A stretch of 64,000 bases of DNA. It comes from Xylogone sp. PMI_703 (lineage: Eukaryota; Ascomycota; Leotiomycetes). The position numbers were made by a program, and so were the translations under genes. Positions 34,162-47,100 of this stretch are shown here, one piece after another. Location of the stretch: the NCBI GenBank assembly GCA_021399445.1, contig JAJTUQ010000001.1, forward strand, positions 558,001-622,000, given 5' to 3'. Below the pieces are notes generated by a model. It saw only the letters and a program-made list of their open reading frames with translations. It had not been told where the DNA came from and made no database searches. Position 1 is the first letter of the stretch. Each line of letters opens with the position of its first letter.

Positions 34162-35953
34162 ATTTAACTAAAGCCACTTGAATCTAATATTAGGTTATCA
34201 AGATTGTAGTTTGTATCCAATATATTGAGGATTTGAACTATTAGATAGAATGTAGCGTTCTGTAAAGAGCAGTGGAGCGACAACGGTTCATGGCTACGAA
34301 AATGCAGGATAAGATATGAGCAGGTTTGACAGACTCTTATTCCTAAATTACAATTAGTACATGTTATATGTGTATTTACATATTCGTGTGTATAAAGGTC
34401 TGAGATATTCATCACACTCACTTAAAGCTAACTGTTATCATGAACATACAGCAACAGTGTAGATTTATTATAGCCTTCTCACTAGATGAATTTTCTAGTA
34501 AATATATGACGGACACCCCACACCCCAATAATACCTAAGCCATAGATGGTAAATCGTTTATGCGAGAATACTGAAAATACTTGTATTGACGAGAAATCAT
34601 GAGCTCTGGGCAGGTACAAGAAGATCACAGAAACAGCCTCAGTATTTCCCAGATGACTCGAGACAAGGTGGCGGTGCAGTGGGGGGTAACTACTGAGGCC
34701 GCTATTAGGGATATCTAGTGCCGCTTTCTCGAAACGTTCAGCAGGCACCTGTCTTCTAATCATATTCTTTGACTACATCAGATTCAATTCTTAATAGGCG
34801 ATTCTTACCGGGTAATAAAATGAGGAAGTTCTGATATTGAACTTGATAGGCATGTTATACACGTACGGTAGGGCGCCGGGTTTTACAGTGAGTGACGGTG
34901 CCGGGCGCCCCCTGAAAGATCTCGTAGTGAGCATGAGAGATTCTCCACAGTAAGGAAACCGCCCAAACGCCATCCACGAATACCGCAACCTAGTTTCATG
35001 TTTCATTCATAGCATCAATTAATTTATGGACTTCTCTTTCAGTATTGTTTAAATCCCGGTAATCAATATGCTGAAATGATTGATTCTCTAATATTCTAAG
35101 GCATGAATTTATGGTAATTTTTGGGCTCCTTATCGGTTCTAGAATGCAGTGGATACGATAATTGACTTCGGGTTCCTCATCAGGTGACGGCTACTACTGT
35201 ACTTGATTCCACATCCACAGCCCTTCGCTCACCTCAGCATCGGGAAAGGGCGTTCCGGCGTCTTTGGTGCAGTTCGCAGAGGCTCGATATTCGAGGTTGA
35301 AATTGACTACCAACGAAGTAGAGTCAAAAGAATGCAGGTGCAACAAGAGGTATAACACCTTCTCCTTCGGTATCCCACTTCCCCGCAGCATCTACAGGGG
35401 ATCCATTTGCTGTAAGAAAGAGCTCTAGAAGCTGGGGTGGCACTGATGCACGGTATGAGGAAGGTTGAGACGATTCTCCGTTCAGGCAAAAAGATGATCT
35501 TGGTTCGGATACTCAGCATCCGGCATGATGGTCGTTAGCTCACCATGTACGCGCAAGGAACTGTGCAGCTGGGCGTTTGCAATCAGGGCAAGCTTAACCA
35601 TCGGCTACATCACGGCTTCTGGTGGATGATCTTGGCAATGTTTTGTACAATATTATATTAATTCAAAGGTAGCAAGTCGATGTGTACCGGCAAACTTGCG
35701 TCCTTTGCGCTCTGTCGCAGAAGATGGATACATGCACCTGATAGATACAGTACAGCTTGGTGCTGAGACAAATACCCTGTGCCATTCGAGCAACAGACCC
35801 AGAGACGTGGAATCCTCTTGGATGAGCAGCCACAGTAGTGAGTACTTCGCAAAAGCGGGCACAAAACCCGTCTCAATTGCTTTTAGCCGTGGGGTTACAA
35901 GGTGCGCCGACCTGTTCATACTTTTAAAACAATCGAGGCGACAGGGATCAATC
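34162..35953. other. Intergenic before the P450 gene
   Basis: About 1.8 kb between divergent genes. Only short ORFs occur, none with domain character. The frame of the P450 stays open upstream to 35696, but no exon is needed there. Contains the promoters of both neighbours. Confidence 0.4.
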
Positions 35954-37703
35954 ATGGACACACCTGAAGGGCTGGGATATCTGGCTTTGCTGGGTCTAGC
36001 AACACTCATCTTTTTCAAATTGATAGCACAACAGCAGATCTCAACGATCCCAGAAGGACTGCCGTGGCATGGGCTGGGAAAGGGCGTGTTTGCACGTTTG
36101 CGCATGCGTCTTGCGGCTTTTTCATCGGGTCCAGCAGAACTTACGGAGGCTTATTTAAAAGTAAGCATAAGAAACTACTCTCTGATTCGTCTTACTCAAA
36201 TGTTAATTGAGTTTGCCATAGTATTCCAAGAAGGGCGAAGCTTTTGTGTTCCCAGATGTACAGAAGGAGTTTGTGATCTTGCCTAATTCAAGTGTCAAAT
36301 GGATCATCGGCCAACCTGATGATGTTCTTGGTGCTCTTGCAGCGCAGGCAAACTCCCTAGAGGCAGAATGGACTCTATGGGGGAACCAGACGTTAATCAA
36401 CCGAGTAGTACATAAAGAGCTTGTTGTTAGGGACCTCACGAGAGCTGTTAGCTATGTTGTACCACAAACCATGGAGGAGGTTGCCGCAGGTTTCGATGAG
36501 TTTTGGGGGACGGATACGGAGAATTGGAGAGAAGTCAACGTATTCGAGACGGCCATGAAAGTTGTAGCGAGATCTGTAAACCGTACTTTTGTTGGATTCC
36601 CACTGTGTAAGTGACTGGACCGCCATGATCTTCTGTTCCTCAATTGTTAGATGCTAATAACTTCAGGCCGGAACGATGAATATCTATCCTATGCAGGTCA
36701 ATATGCTTCACAAGTACCATTGACGGCAGCTTTAATCAAACTTGTACCTGGCTTTCTCCGTCCAATAATCCCGTATGCACTTATACTTCCGCTTAAGTAT
36801 CAGTTCTATCGATGTAGTCGGTTCCTTCTCCCTTTAATCAAAGAAAGGAAAGCGCAAATGGAGGCGAGGCGCCGAGGAGAAGATGTCGGAGACGAACCAC
36901 GGGACTTCATCACTTGGCTCCTTCATGATGCTGAAGAACACAACGATGCAGTCGAAGCCAGTCCACACAGGTTGTGCCAGCGACTCATGATCATAAACTT
37001 TGCAGCCATACATACCACTACCTTCAGCGCAACGAACAGCATTCTCGATGTCTACAGTGCAGATCCATCATTTGGTACTGTCAACGGTCTGCGAGAAGAG
37101 GTTAAACGTGTGCTGACTGAAGAGAACGGTGTGTGGAGCAAGAAAGCATTGCAAAAATTAACACGGACAGACAGTGCAATCCGTGAAAGCCTGCGAATAT
37201 CGACATTCATGACCCACGGCATAGACCGGCTGGTGCTCCCTAAAGATGGCATTACACTGGAGAATGGTATGCATCTACCGCAGGGCTCAACGGTCTCGAC
37301 ATTAGTATGGCCAGTTCATCGCGACGAGGCCTACTACCCCCGTGCAAATACCTACGATCCATTCCGCTTCTCGCGCGATCGAGAGAGTGCTGGCAACGGC
37401 TCTGCTAATGGCTTTCCGGAAGGAGACAAATCTACCAGCACCAATAGCGGTACCACGAGCACCAAGGGCCTGGCCGCAACAATCGCCACGACAAGCGACC
37501 ACTTTCTAGCCTTCTCCCATGGTAGGCATGCATGTCCGGGCCGCTTCTTTGCTGCGGCAGAATTGAAGCTGATGCTGGCATATATCGTCACGCATTACGA
37601 TGTCGAGCCCATCACCAACCGGCCAGAGAACCAATGGATAGCAAGCTCTGTGATACCCCCAACCAAAGCAACAATTCGGATCCGCAGGAGGAAGGAGGTA
37701 TGA
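35954..37703 (+). CDS. Cytochrome P450 monooxygenase, 542 aa
   Basis: Exons are 35954-36160, 36222-36606 and 36667-37703. It has an N-terminal membrane anchor (LGYLALLGLATLIFFKLIA), then the usual P450 elements. The I-helix motif is AIHTTT (His in place of the acidic residue, a variant seen in fungal ent-kaurene-oxidase-like and related P450s). The K-helix ExxR is ESLR in AIRESLRIS. The PERF-region equivalent is DPFRFSRDRE, and the heme loop FSHGRHACPG places the thiolate Cys at residue 487. A Ser/Thr/Gly-rich insert of about 35 residues lies between the PERF region and the heme loop. Substrate unknown; secondary-metabolite tailoring or detoxification is typical. The nearby MFS exporter and Zn2Cys6 regulator support a shared pathway. 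Confidence 0.93.
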
Positions 37704-38760
37704 GTTTTGTGGAAGGTGGGGAGAGGGGTGGAGAGGGGCAGATGGAGTACTTTTATGTGGTCCAAAAAGGGGCCAGGAGCAAATTTATGATTGGCTGATG
37801 GATTGGCAATTTTGGGCGAATCAGGAGAGGGAATTGCAGGATAAACATTCTATCACTTTATTTCGAGGAGGAGCTTGTCCGTTGTATCGTGCACCGGCGG
37901 TATTGTGAATAAATGATTGGCCGGTTTTGATGAGAATTTCTTCAGGGTCTCCTCTGCATCTGCTCACATCAATTTGTCAATATATGACCTGCCACTTCGC
38001 TGTTAGCTGCTTTCTGCTTGTGCTCTGTACTTGTGCGTCTGCATCTGCATATGCTTCGCTGCCCAAACACATCTCGGCCAGCGAATGCACCCAACTTTCA
38101 GCGACCAAGCAGAACAGCCCACAAATTCAACAACCACCGAGCCAATTGCCTAATCAGACCGAATTCCTGCCAGCGAACACACACCACTCACGGTGCTTTA
38201 TCTACCCGTGCATTCCAGCTACGGCCCATCATTGTAATTGATTGCAACGTTGAGCATGCTGCAGGCTGAGTGCCAATCAATTTGACGAGGCTGAATAGCT
38301 TCATATCCATTCTTTATTGTCCGATGGCGCGAGTCGTGAGATATTGGAGCAAAGATGTCAGGTACAAGATGGATCAAGCGGATATATCTATCGTGTGAAT
38401 TCCCTAGGGCAATATATATGTTTTGGTGAGCATCTTCTTTTCAGGAAAGGGGAGGGTTTCTTGATCTCTCCTTTCTATTCTTCTGCTTTTCATTTCTCCA
38501 TAGAGATCCACCTCTACTAGACAGGGTGACAAGGAGAGAAAGAGTGATAACAAGAAGGGGAAACAGAGGTGCTTACTCTTCGGCATCTCCTTTTGGAAAT
38601 CCGTTTTCTATTCCTGATGATGTCTCCAATGGCGCTTCCATAGTGGGGGTGCTAGTTCCTCCCTCGCTCACAGTTTATCTACTTACTATTTTGCTATCCC
38701 TTTCTGCGTTGCTACTTGCAATAAATTCTCCAGTGCCTATATTCTTCTCTTACGCCAACA
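37704..38760. other. Intergenic between the P450 and small membrane-protein genes
   Basis: About 1.06 kb; short ORFs only. It should hold the P450 3' UTR and the promoter of the gene at 38761. Confidence 0.4.
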
Positions 38761-39183
38761 ATGCCTGTGTTGAGATATCCGTCAACCGATTCGCCGTCTT
38801 CGTCCACTGCGCCCTCTTTTCTGTCAAATCTCATCCACTACGAACCTCATGCTGCCAATAATCAACAAGAATGGCCCGAAAGCGACCTCACTATCACCAC
38901 TATTACATCCTCACCTCACAACGAACACCAATACAATGAGCATCGACATGTCGCCCATATCTTCAGGAGATCCTCCTCCGTCTCAAGCGCCACTGTCGGC
39001 ATAATCGTTGGGGTTCTAATTGGAAGCTTGCTCCTTGTGGGCGTGGGTTATATCTGGTGGCTTCGAGCGCGACAATGGAGGACGCAGAAGAGGAGACGAC
39101 GACGGAGGCGTAAGAGCAAGGAAAGTACAGAATCTGGTGCAGCTCCTGCTGAAGGTGCAGCGGCTCCGGCTGCACCTACATGA
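38761..39183 (+). CDS. Small single-pass membrane protein with Arg-rich juxtamembrane tail, 140 aa
   Basis: A single exon. An N-terminal Ser/Thr/His-rich ectodomain-like region (1-75) is followed by one transmembrane helix at about residues 78-101 (SATVGIIVGVLIGSLLLVGVG, Gly-zipper-like). A very basic segment containing seven consecutive arginines (111-117) and an Ala/Glu/Pro-rich tail come next. I recall the SSATVGIIVG...RRRRRKSK layout from uncharacterised fungal proteins. There is no clear signal peptide, so orientation (tail in cytosol) follows the positive-inside rule. Position between the P450 and MFS genes is noted, but a functional link is unproven. Confidence 0.65.
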   Translation: MPVLRYPSTDSPSSSTAPSFLSNLIHYEPHAANNQQEWPESDLTITTITSSPHNEHQYNEHRHVAHIFRRSSSVSSATVGIIVGVLIGSLLLVGVGYIWWLRARQWRTQKRRRRRRRKSKESTESGAAPAEGAAAPAAPT

Positions 39184-39700
39184 TTATTTATTTCAAATTG
39201 AAGGAGTAGAAATGGATAATTGGAGTTTCAACTGGAGTGGAGAAAGTATGTGGAGAATTGGAATGATGAAGGCGAGAGCGACTTGGCATATGTTCTGGTT
39301 CTCCTTATGGCTCTGCTTTGAATATGAGTCTTCGACACAGTGGAAACATCAAAGCGATTACAATAGGAACGGCGAAAGGATTGGAATTTCCTTGGTCTGC
39401 TCTTTTACTTATTGATGACGATTACGACACGGTTAATGGCACAGGCATGGATGGAGTATGAGAGTCAAAACCATTTCTGGGTATGGTCGATTAAGGTATA
39501 TAATATTATTGGGAAGCAGTTATGGTATATAATTGAGCCGGGATTTCCTCTTTTAGCCAAACGCGCCTGGATTTGAAAAGATACTTTACAAAAATTTCCA
39601 ACACGACCTCAAAAATCTGATGAGTGGTATTCGAAGGAGTTGCCGATTCAAGCCTTTGTTATGAAGCTCAAACATGCATACTCTAGGGAGAAGGCGACAT
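39184..39700. other. Intergenic between convergent membrane-protein and MFS genes
   Basis: 517 bp of 3' flanking sequence with AT-rich stretches (GGTATATAATATTATTGG near 39495). No gene-like ORF. Confidence 0.4.
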
Positions 39701-41576
39701 TCAAATTTCCTTTTCTTCCATGACACCTGACTCCAGATCTCCGGGCTTCTCGTCGTTGCTCTTTTTCATAGTCGGACCGCCATGGTCTTTTCCTTTGACA
39801 CTGACCCACTCCATGGTCAAGCTTCCAAGTACTGTACAGCACGCACAGGCTAGTGATACCTTGAATGCGTCTTGCAGCGCATTGTCGTAAGCATTTATAA
39901 CCTCTCCCAGGAATTGGGGTGCGACTAATGATCTTAACTGTGTCGCTCCGGTATTAACAATAACTTTAGGATCAAGACCCTGAAAGTTACTTAATTTGGC
40001 AGATAATGTATGAGTGAACACCGTCTCCGAAATAGAAACAAAAATGGAACCCCCAAGTCCCTGGCCGAAGAACATTAATGCAACACCTGACATCACATCG
40101 TTTTTACTAAGGCATGTCTGCGCTGCCATAGCAGATTGCTGCATACCCAGACCGAGACCGAAGCCATAGACAATTTGATAACCAATCCATTTCGGATGTG
40201 GAGTGTCTACTTGGAACATAGTAATGAGTCCAGCTCCAATTGACATGAGAACGCAACCAGTTATTAGCTGTGGGACGTAGTATCCAGTTCTTGACGTTAG
40301 CGCTCCAGCGATAATGCTGGCCACAACGAGTGACAGAACAAGGGGGAGCGTATTCAGTCCAGACCTTATTGCGGATACTCCTTTTATGGCCTGAAAATAG
40401 AGTGGAAGATAATAAATCATGGACAGCATGCTCCCACCCGAGAAGATCGAGTAATAGAAGCCAGATGCCACGCTTCGCTGTTTGATAATACGAATCGGTA
40501 CAGTTGCGTTGTCTCCCTGTTTGAACTGGTCGTAGATGAACAGGCCTATCAGAATACCCGCCAGGATGAACAGAACTATGATCCGGGCATCCTTCCAAGC
40601 ATAGATTGTCCCTCCCCATTGTAGTGCCAACAATAAGCATACAATCCCGGGAAGGAAGACGAAAGTGCCATACGGATCTAGCTTCTTGATTGTCTCTTTC
40701 ATCGACATCTTGATGTTCTTACGAGGAACATGGAGGATGAAAATCAGGATGGCTACCACCACAGCTCCACATGGCAAGTTTATATAAAAGCACCATCTCC
40801 AGGTGACGTCTGTCGTAAAAACACCACCAAGGAGAGGGCCTGCCACTGACGATATTCCAAATACAGCACCAAATATACCTTGGAACATGGGCCTCTTGCG
40901 AAGAGGAATAGATATCACCATGATGATGATTACACCGCAAAAGATTCCAGCTCCACCCAAACCAGCTACACTAACTGTCAGTTATGCATAGAGTGAGAAG
41001 CTCATTTGTGCTAAACTTACCCACAGCCCGACCAACGATGAAAGCCTTCGAACTTGGAGCAGCACCGCATACTGCAGACTGTAATGAGTCAGAATATTTT
41101 ACCCTATCCGGGGGTTCATAATACTTACGCCAACTTCGAAGATTCCAATTGCAATTAAAAGCACCCATTTTGGAGAATAGAAGGTAAATATCCGGCCGTA
41201 GATGAGTTGAAAGGCTGATGTGGTTAAGATATATGCACTAGCATACCAGCCTACATCACCTATAGAGTGGAATTCATCAGTGATACGAGGGATAGCCGTT
41301 CCAATAATTGTTCTATCCTAAAGCTAGCAGTTAGACCTAGCATATAGCTTAAATAGTTATAGGGACGCATACTAGAGCCACGATGAACATAGATAAATAC
41401 AGAGCTGTGAGAATGAAAACTAATTTCCGCCATCCAGGAAACTCATCCTCATCGTCTGCATTTTCCATTACTGCTTCCGGTGCTTTGTCTTCAGCAATCT
41501 GGTCTTCGCCATCGGTTACGACCTCTGGTATCTCCTTCGAGTCTACAGGACTGGAGATGGCCGTACTGGAACCCAT
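39701..41576 (-). CDS. MFS transporter, DHA2 (14-TM) drug/metabolite exporter type, 574 aa
   Basis: Exons on the minus strand are 41576-41373, 41317-41129, 41078-41021 and 40974-39701. After an acidic N-terminal tail, TM1 leads into [16 protein letters not shown], the classic opening of fungal toxin/drug efflux pumps, then [20 protein letters not shown]. The antiporter motif C is in [26 protein letters not shown]. The later half has six to eight further membrane segments and the [20 protein letters not shown] region. Members expel mycotoxins, phytotoxins and fungicides by proton antiport at the plasma membrane. It is divergent from a Zn2Cys6 regulator across a shared promoter, a common arrangement for inducible efflux genes. 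Two in-frame ATGs (41585, 41576) are near; the choice is minor. Confidence 0.93.
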
Positions 41577-42221
41577 GATTATCACCCAAGAAAATATTAG
41601 GAGAGCAGTAACATGTAGCCAGAGAAGAAAATTAAAATTTACTAGAGAGAATGAAGGATGAATATCTCCATACCTCTGATATCATCACCTGCTCATCTGA
41701 TAACTCTATATCTATACAACCGTGCCGCGACTATGCATATAATTTACCCGCTCTGTTCGACCTTCAAGTAAGATCGGGGTTGAAGTGTGCCCATCATGGC
41801 TGGCACATATATCCGCAAAGAGCCCTAAAGTCCGTATAGAAGTTGAATGGCAGGTGACTTGTTTTCTCCAGGCAGGCGTCCGTTATGCGGGAAATCTCCT
41901 TGCTCGGACACGATGGGGTTGGAATTTAGAGTTTCGGGACCGAGATGGTCCCGAGATGGACTTCAGATGGACTTTAGAAGAACGACCAGCTCCGAGATTA
42001 GTAAACACGCATTTTCATACAGGCCGTACGAATGATCTCTTTCTTCTTTTTATTTGCATCATTAGAAAACACATGTATGTCCGTATTTTCGGCACCGAGC
42101 AGATTTACGGCGTTGTGGTATGGCCAAACGAAGCCGTGAGAGGAATCCCGACCTTCCCGTTTTCGTCAGTCCTATGCGAACCAGTAACACTACGTTTCCA
42201 CTACTCCTGGATCGATCATAT
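41577..42221. promoter_or_regulatory. Divergent promoter between MFS exporter and Zn2Cys6 regulator
   Basis: 645 bp separating outward-pointing genes; both promoters lie here. Near 41939-41988 a CGAGATGG / GAGATGG / AGATGG run gives short direct repeats that could be regulator sites; this is only a suggestion. The regulator's frame is open upstream to 42120. Confidence 0.5.
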
Positions 42222-44502
42222 ATGAGCTCCGCATCTAGAAGAATGTTAGCTGCAGCTTCGTCCGTAGAACAGCAGCCTCTTACTCAGCCGCAGATTATCG
42301 TCGAAAAGATCACCCGTGGTCATTCGTGCATACTCTGTCAGCAGAGAAAGGTGCGCTGTGACAGGACCAAGCCATGCTCCAACTGTGTCAAGGCAAGGGC
42401 GGAGTGTATACATAGAGCTCCATTACCACCACGCCGTAGAAAAAAGAAAATCCCAGAAACGGATCTTCCAGCAAGGCTGAAAAGGGCAGAAGAATTGCTA
42501 CGAAAGCATGGAGTGGAGCTTGACTACGATAACGCTGAGGAAGAACCAGCGGTAGTGCTTCCCATGCCTCACAAGCCGAATCATATCAAGGGAACTTTAC
42601 TCTCTGAAAAGGGAAACTCGAGGATTTTGGAAAAGTAGGTACTCTGGCTAACACGCAACTTAGAGGAAATAAATCTTATGTTAATAACCGTAGTCCCCTC
42701 TGGGTGAATTTAAAGGAGGAACTTCAAGAATCCAAAGTGGCTCTCCAAGACTTCTCGTCAGATGACGAGTCCGACGCACGAGGTTATCCAGATGCAAGTT
42801 CCATACTCATCTCCCAGCGCAATTATTCTGAAGACCTCTACTCTCTTCATCCGGAACCTGTTCATATCTTTAGACTATGGCAGACCTTCCTCGTTAACGT
42901 TAATCCTCTGGTCAAAATCTTCCATGCGCCAACTATACAGCAGACTATCCTGGATGCGAGTTGTGATCTGGAGAATGTGTCAAAAACCTCTGAAGCTTTG
43001 ATGTTTGCTATCTACTTCATTGCAACTACCTCTTTAAGGGATGAGGAATGCCTGAGTACCTATGGAGAGTCTAAAAAGTCTCTAATAACGAGGTACTTTC
43101 ACGCAACACAACAAGCCTTGATCAACGCAGGCTATCTGAGATCGCTTAGTATGAACGTTCTTCAAGCCTACACGTTATTCCTTGTGAGTTCTTTTATCTC
43201 ATCCGTCCCGGGCGATGGTGTGTTTACTCAGGTGAATAGCTTGCACTACAAAAAGATCACGAACCCCACTCCTTTTTCATTTTAAGCGGCTCGGCCGTTC
43301 GAATTGCTCGCAGACTAGGACTACACTACGATGGATCCACTCAGAATATTTCCCCTTTCGAAACTGAAATGCGAAGAAGGCTCTGGTGGCAGATTATCTC
43401 TATCGACTTCCGAGCTGGAAGGCTTGCTGGAGCGGGCTTCCCGAGCTGGTTTTTCCAGTATAATACAAAGCTTCCATCTAATGTCAGTGACAGCGATCTA
43501 AGTCCAACCATGACCGACTTCCCATCTGAACGACCAGGGACCACTGAGATGATGTACTGCTCTCTTCGCTACCAATTGTCGATATCAATCCGTGACATAA
43601 TCATGCTTCGCAGAGGAGAGAAGATGGATTGGGGCCTAACCTTTGACCCAACACACCCATTGTACCTAGCAAAAGATAGGATGATCGATGAACTAGAGGC
43701 ACGATTTCAGAAGAACTTTATGAGCTACTGCGATCCGTCGATTCCTCTACATTTCCTCACAATACATACTGCCAGATCCATGATATGTAACTTGCGGCTT
43801 ATGGGTTATTACGTCTGTAAAAATCAGGAACAAGCTGCAAAGATGACTCAAGAACAGAGTGACTCTATCTTCGCTAAATCTCTCCAGTTATTAGAATATG
43901 ACACGCTCTGTTACTCAAACCCGATTGTCCAAGGATATCTATGGTATATTCAATCACATTTCCAACTCGATCCCCTGATCTATATGCTACGCGAGCTCCT
44001 ACATCGAACAACCGGTGATATGGTTGAGAAAGCATGGCAGCAGATCAAGCTCTACTACGGCAATCATCCTGAGATGATCACGGATACCAAGAACAATCTC
44101 TATCTAGCGCTTGGAAATATGACCATCAAAGCATGGGCTAAAAGGGAGGAGGCAATGGCTATCTCTCTGGGGTCAACCCAACTGGAGCCCCCACCACGAT
44201 ATATATCGATATTACAAGCGCAACGCAAGGCAACTTCGCGCCAGACCAAAGCAGCTGCCGCTCTTGACCAGCAGCAAACAGATCAACCAGTAAATGTACC
44301 AACAACTAATGACGCTTTTCAACCAACATACACAGCTAGCTCTTCTCAAGAACCCGCGGATTTGCCAAGCTCTACAGATTCTTGGGCCCATCAGGAGTTT
44401 CCTCTTCCTGATGAAAGCATCACGGATTCCAACGGTATCAACCCAATGGAATGGACTTATTGGCAGCCTTTGATGCAACCAGATTTCCCAGCATTTCGTT
44501 AA
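42222..44502 (+). CDS. Zn2Cys6 transcription factor, 721 aa, beside the MFS exporter
   Basis: Exons are 42222-42634, 42694-43183 and 43240-44502. The zinc cluster CX2CX6CX5CX2CX6C (from GHSCILCQQRKVRCD to ECIH) is followed by a basic linker PPRRRKKK and a short coiled-coil (LKRAEELLRKHGVEL). The fungal transcription-factor domain begins in exon 2 (PVHIFRLWQTFLVNVNPLVKIFHAPT) and continues through the spliced junction TLFL|LALQKDHEPHSFFILSGSAVRIARRLGLH. The acceptor at 43239 was selected because only it gives that conserved motif; other AGs run into stops. The C-terminus is Gln/Thr/Ser-rich. The start is uncertain: an in-frame ATG at 42120 would add 34 residues. It is a natural candidate to control the divergent MFS gene. 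Confidence 0.88.
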
Positions 44503-47100
44503 GTAGGGTTGGCGAGATATCCGGGAGTTGACACTTGTTGACTCTCGTTATGATACAGCATGATTCGACGAATCATGACTCTAGGAACAGTAACCGTTTC
44601 ATTTTCGGCTTTCGTGTACCGAGAGGGAACAATTATAGCAGAATTTACAAGGTACTATTTTTTTGTCTTATCATTGTATCTTGCCCGCCACGGTCTCTGG
44701 GATTCCTACATGATTGCCTAGAGACTGCTGCTGGAGTGCTGTAGAGTGGATGCACTTTATCATGGTGCACAAAATCCATATTCGTAATATTATGGCTTAT
44801 CAGCATGCACTTCTAAGATATACCGTTATAGGAAAGCGAAGTCTATGCACGAGAAAGAGATGCTTATGCGCCAACACATTTACGAAAGTATGATTATCAA
44901 CCTTTCTTGTGGAAGCGCGCAGTCGATGCGGAATTCATCCGTGCGAGGCTTTGAAATAGGTGGGCGATGCATTGTTGTTGAGTATGGACATGGAGAATTC
45001 TATGCACTGATGGATACCGATATATCTCTACATCTCATGTAGCTTGAAAGTGCCTGCTAAGCTCTGGGATGTCCTGGGATAGGGCATCAAAGGGATGACA
45101 TTGAGTACTGTCAACAATCTCGCGTACCTGTAGCCTTATGGGGATAGATGATAATTTGACGACTGGGCATCGAAAAAGAAACATTCCACGAGATCCATGA
45201 AAGAGAAAACACTCGGCATTGAAGGGCAAGTACCGCGGTCAATGCATCTAGGGTTGGTTAGGCATACTGCAACAAAGACCGTCTTAGAAAAAATCCAAAA
45301 GGACTCAACAGTAAACAAAAGGTAGATGGGGAGAATTAGGCTCGAGTTGACAGAAACAGAAGTTTTTAAATAAATGCAGCCCACCAAATAAGGCTGTTCC
45401 TGTACACTGTAACAGCTGTCGTAGGGCTGGAGGCTTATGTTTCAAAAGGTTACGGTTACTGTACCGAAAGTGGTATGTGAATGTTTCCAATGTTATTTCC
45501 AGAAACACGAGCCACCGACGTCACAATCTCCGGGCTGTGGGTGTGTGGGCAGCTCGGATCCGAACGCTTCCGGGTACTTAAAGTGGCCCAAGCGAGAGCG
45601 AGAAGCGAAAACGAAAGCGAAGGGAGACTGCGGCCGGAAGGATTCCCAAAATCCGACGATCGTGGCTAGGAGAGAAAGGGCTCAGCGGGTCGTTAGGTCA
45701 GCATCTAAGCTCGAGCCCTGTGGCGAGGGGAAAGCTGCCGTGTCGAAAATAGCAACCACAACGGCTCCAGTTGCCCTACGCAGGAGTCGGGGCCAAAATG
45801 CTCCCGTAGCAATGAGTTCGTGGAAACCCCCAGACGCCTCTGATGGAGAGTTTGATCTTCCAGATGTTACAGATGTTGCAGCGAGGACACGCTCCATAGG
45901 CGATAGGCTAGACTTGACCCATTCTCTGGAGCATGAACTGGGCGAATAATAGGGGGAACCTGACGGCTGGCTTAACTCCGGGTGTTGGTACAGCCCTCTT
46001 TCAGCCTCTGGACTTGCGTTATCCGAGGCTCCGTGCAAAGGTGAAAGAAGATGATACCTGGCCATGTTGGACAGCAAGGACGACGGTGATTGGAGATGCA
46101 GCGTAAATATTGACAAGTGGTCGAGCGCTGAGCCCCTTCCAGAGGCCACAGCATTCGAGCGCACGGAGCGGTGCTGGGGACAAGTCTCGAGTTTCAACAG
46201 TCCAGGACGCTGAAAGAACAAGAGAGGAAAGCAGCTCATCTGGCTTCTGGGGGGAGCTGGATGATTCAGCATCGGACGGGAAACGAAACATCCAATCATG
46301 AGCCCCGAGGTCCTACACAACTGCACAGCTGCGAGTTTGCCACGCGGCGAGTCGGCGCTAAGCACCCGCGGAGTGTTTCTTGCTGCCCTCTCCGCTGCCT
46401 CTCCTTCGACCTGAGAGGAGGCTGTGCACGAGGGATTCGATGCGTCCATAGGTTGAAGCCAACATGCGCTGGTCCATGGCAACACTGGGCGTGGCCAGAC
46501 ACAACACCACGGTTACTACAGTATGGATTCCTCTGACGATTTTCTTTGTTCATATCTTCGTGATTCCCTGGAGAGAAACACTCAATAAACAAAACAGCAG
46601 TGGGGGAAATTGCTCTGCTTACTCTTCTTCTAGACGGCAGAACGAACATTTGCTCGACTCAGCAACCGCTCTCCGCTACCATTATCGCTGCAAATCTTGT
46701 GGTAAGCGAGTAAGCATTTGGATCGACCCTACCCTCGCTCCCTCGTCAGCTAAACATTCCAGCGACGAGCTAGGCGCCATTGGGTTTAGCCCCGCACTGC
46801 AGGCCAATAGCTGGCGCTTCGCCCGTTTCCCTTTTCGTCTTGGCGCTTCCGTGGGCCACGCGTCCTCAGAGCCGAGCCTGATTGTGCTCCTCCAGGCATC
46901 GACATAATCCTCTCATCAAAACCCTCAGTCCCCATTATTCTCCTATTCTCGACTTTCCATTACTCTTTCATCGCCGAGATACACCTCATTACCTCACCCA
47001 CTCGTCTATTCTTCGACTCGCATCTGCTTCATCTCGATCGCAATCGATCGACAGCATCCATCTTGCGACGTCGAAACCCATCAATCACATCTGAGGCACA
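44503..47100. other. 2.6 kb gene-free region upstream of the bZIP gene
   Basis: Several ORFs of 100-270 codons occur on both strands between 45,400 and 46,650, overlapping each other, which points to a GC-richer, stop-poor stretch instead of real genes; none shows a domain. The last 200 bp is pyrimidine-rich (for example CTCATCAAAACCCTCAGTCC onward) and looks like a 5' leader. Long regulatory upstream sequence is the best reading. Confidence 0.4.

Noticed and set aside
35653..36105. 150-codon minus-strand ORF at the P450 5' end
   Set aside because: Antisense to the P450 first exon and promoter; no domain.
45682..46485. 267-codon minus-strand ORF and overlapping plus-strand ORFs
   Set aside because: No domain, signal or periodicity; several overlapping frames are open at once in a GC-richer stretch, so chance is the better explanation.
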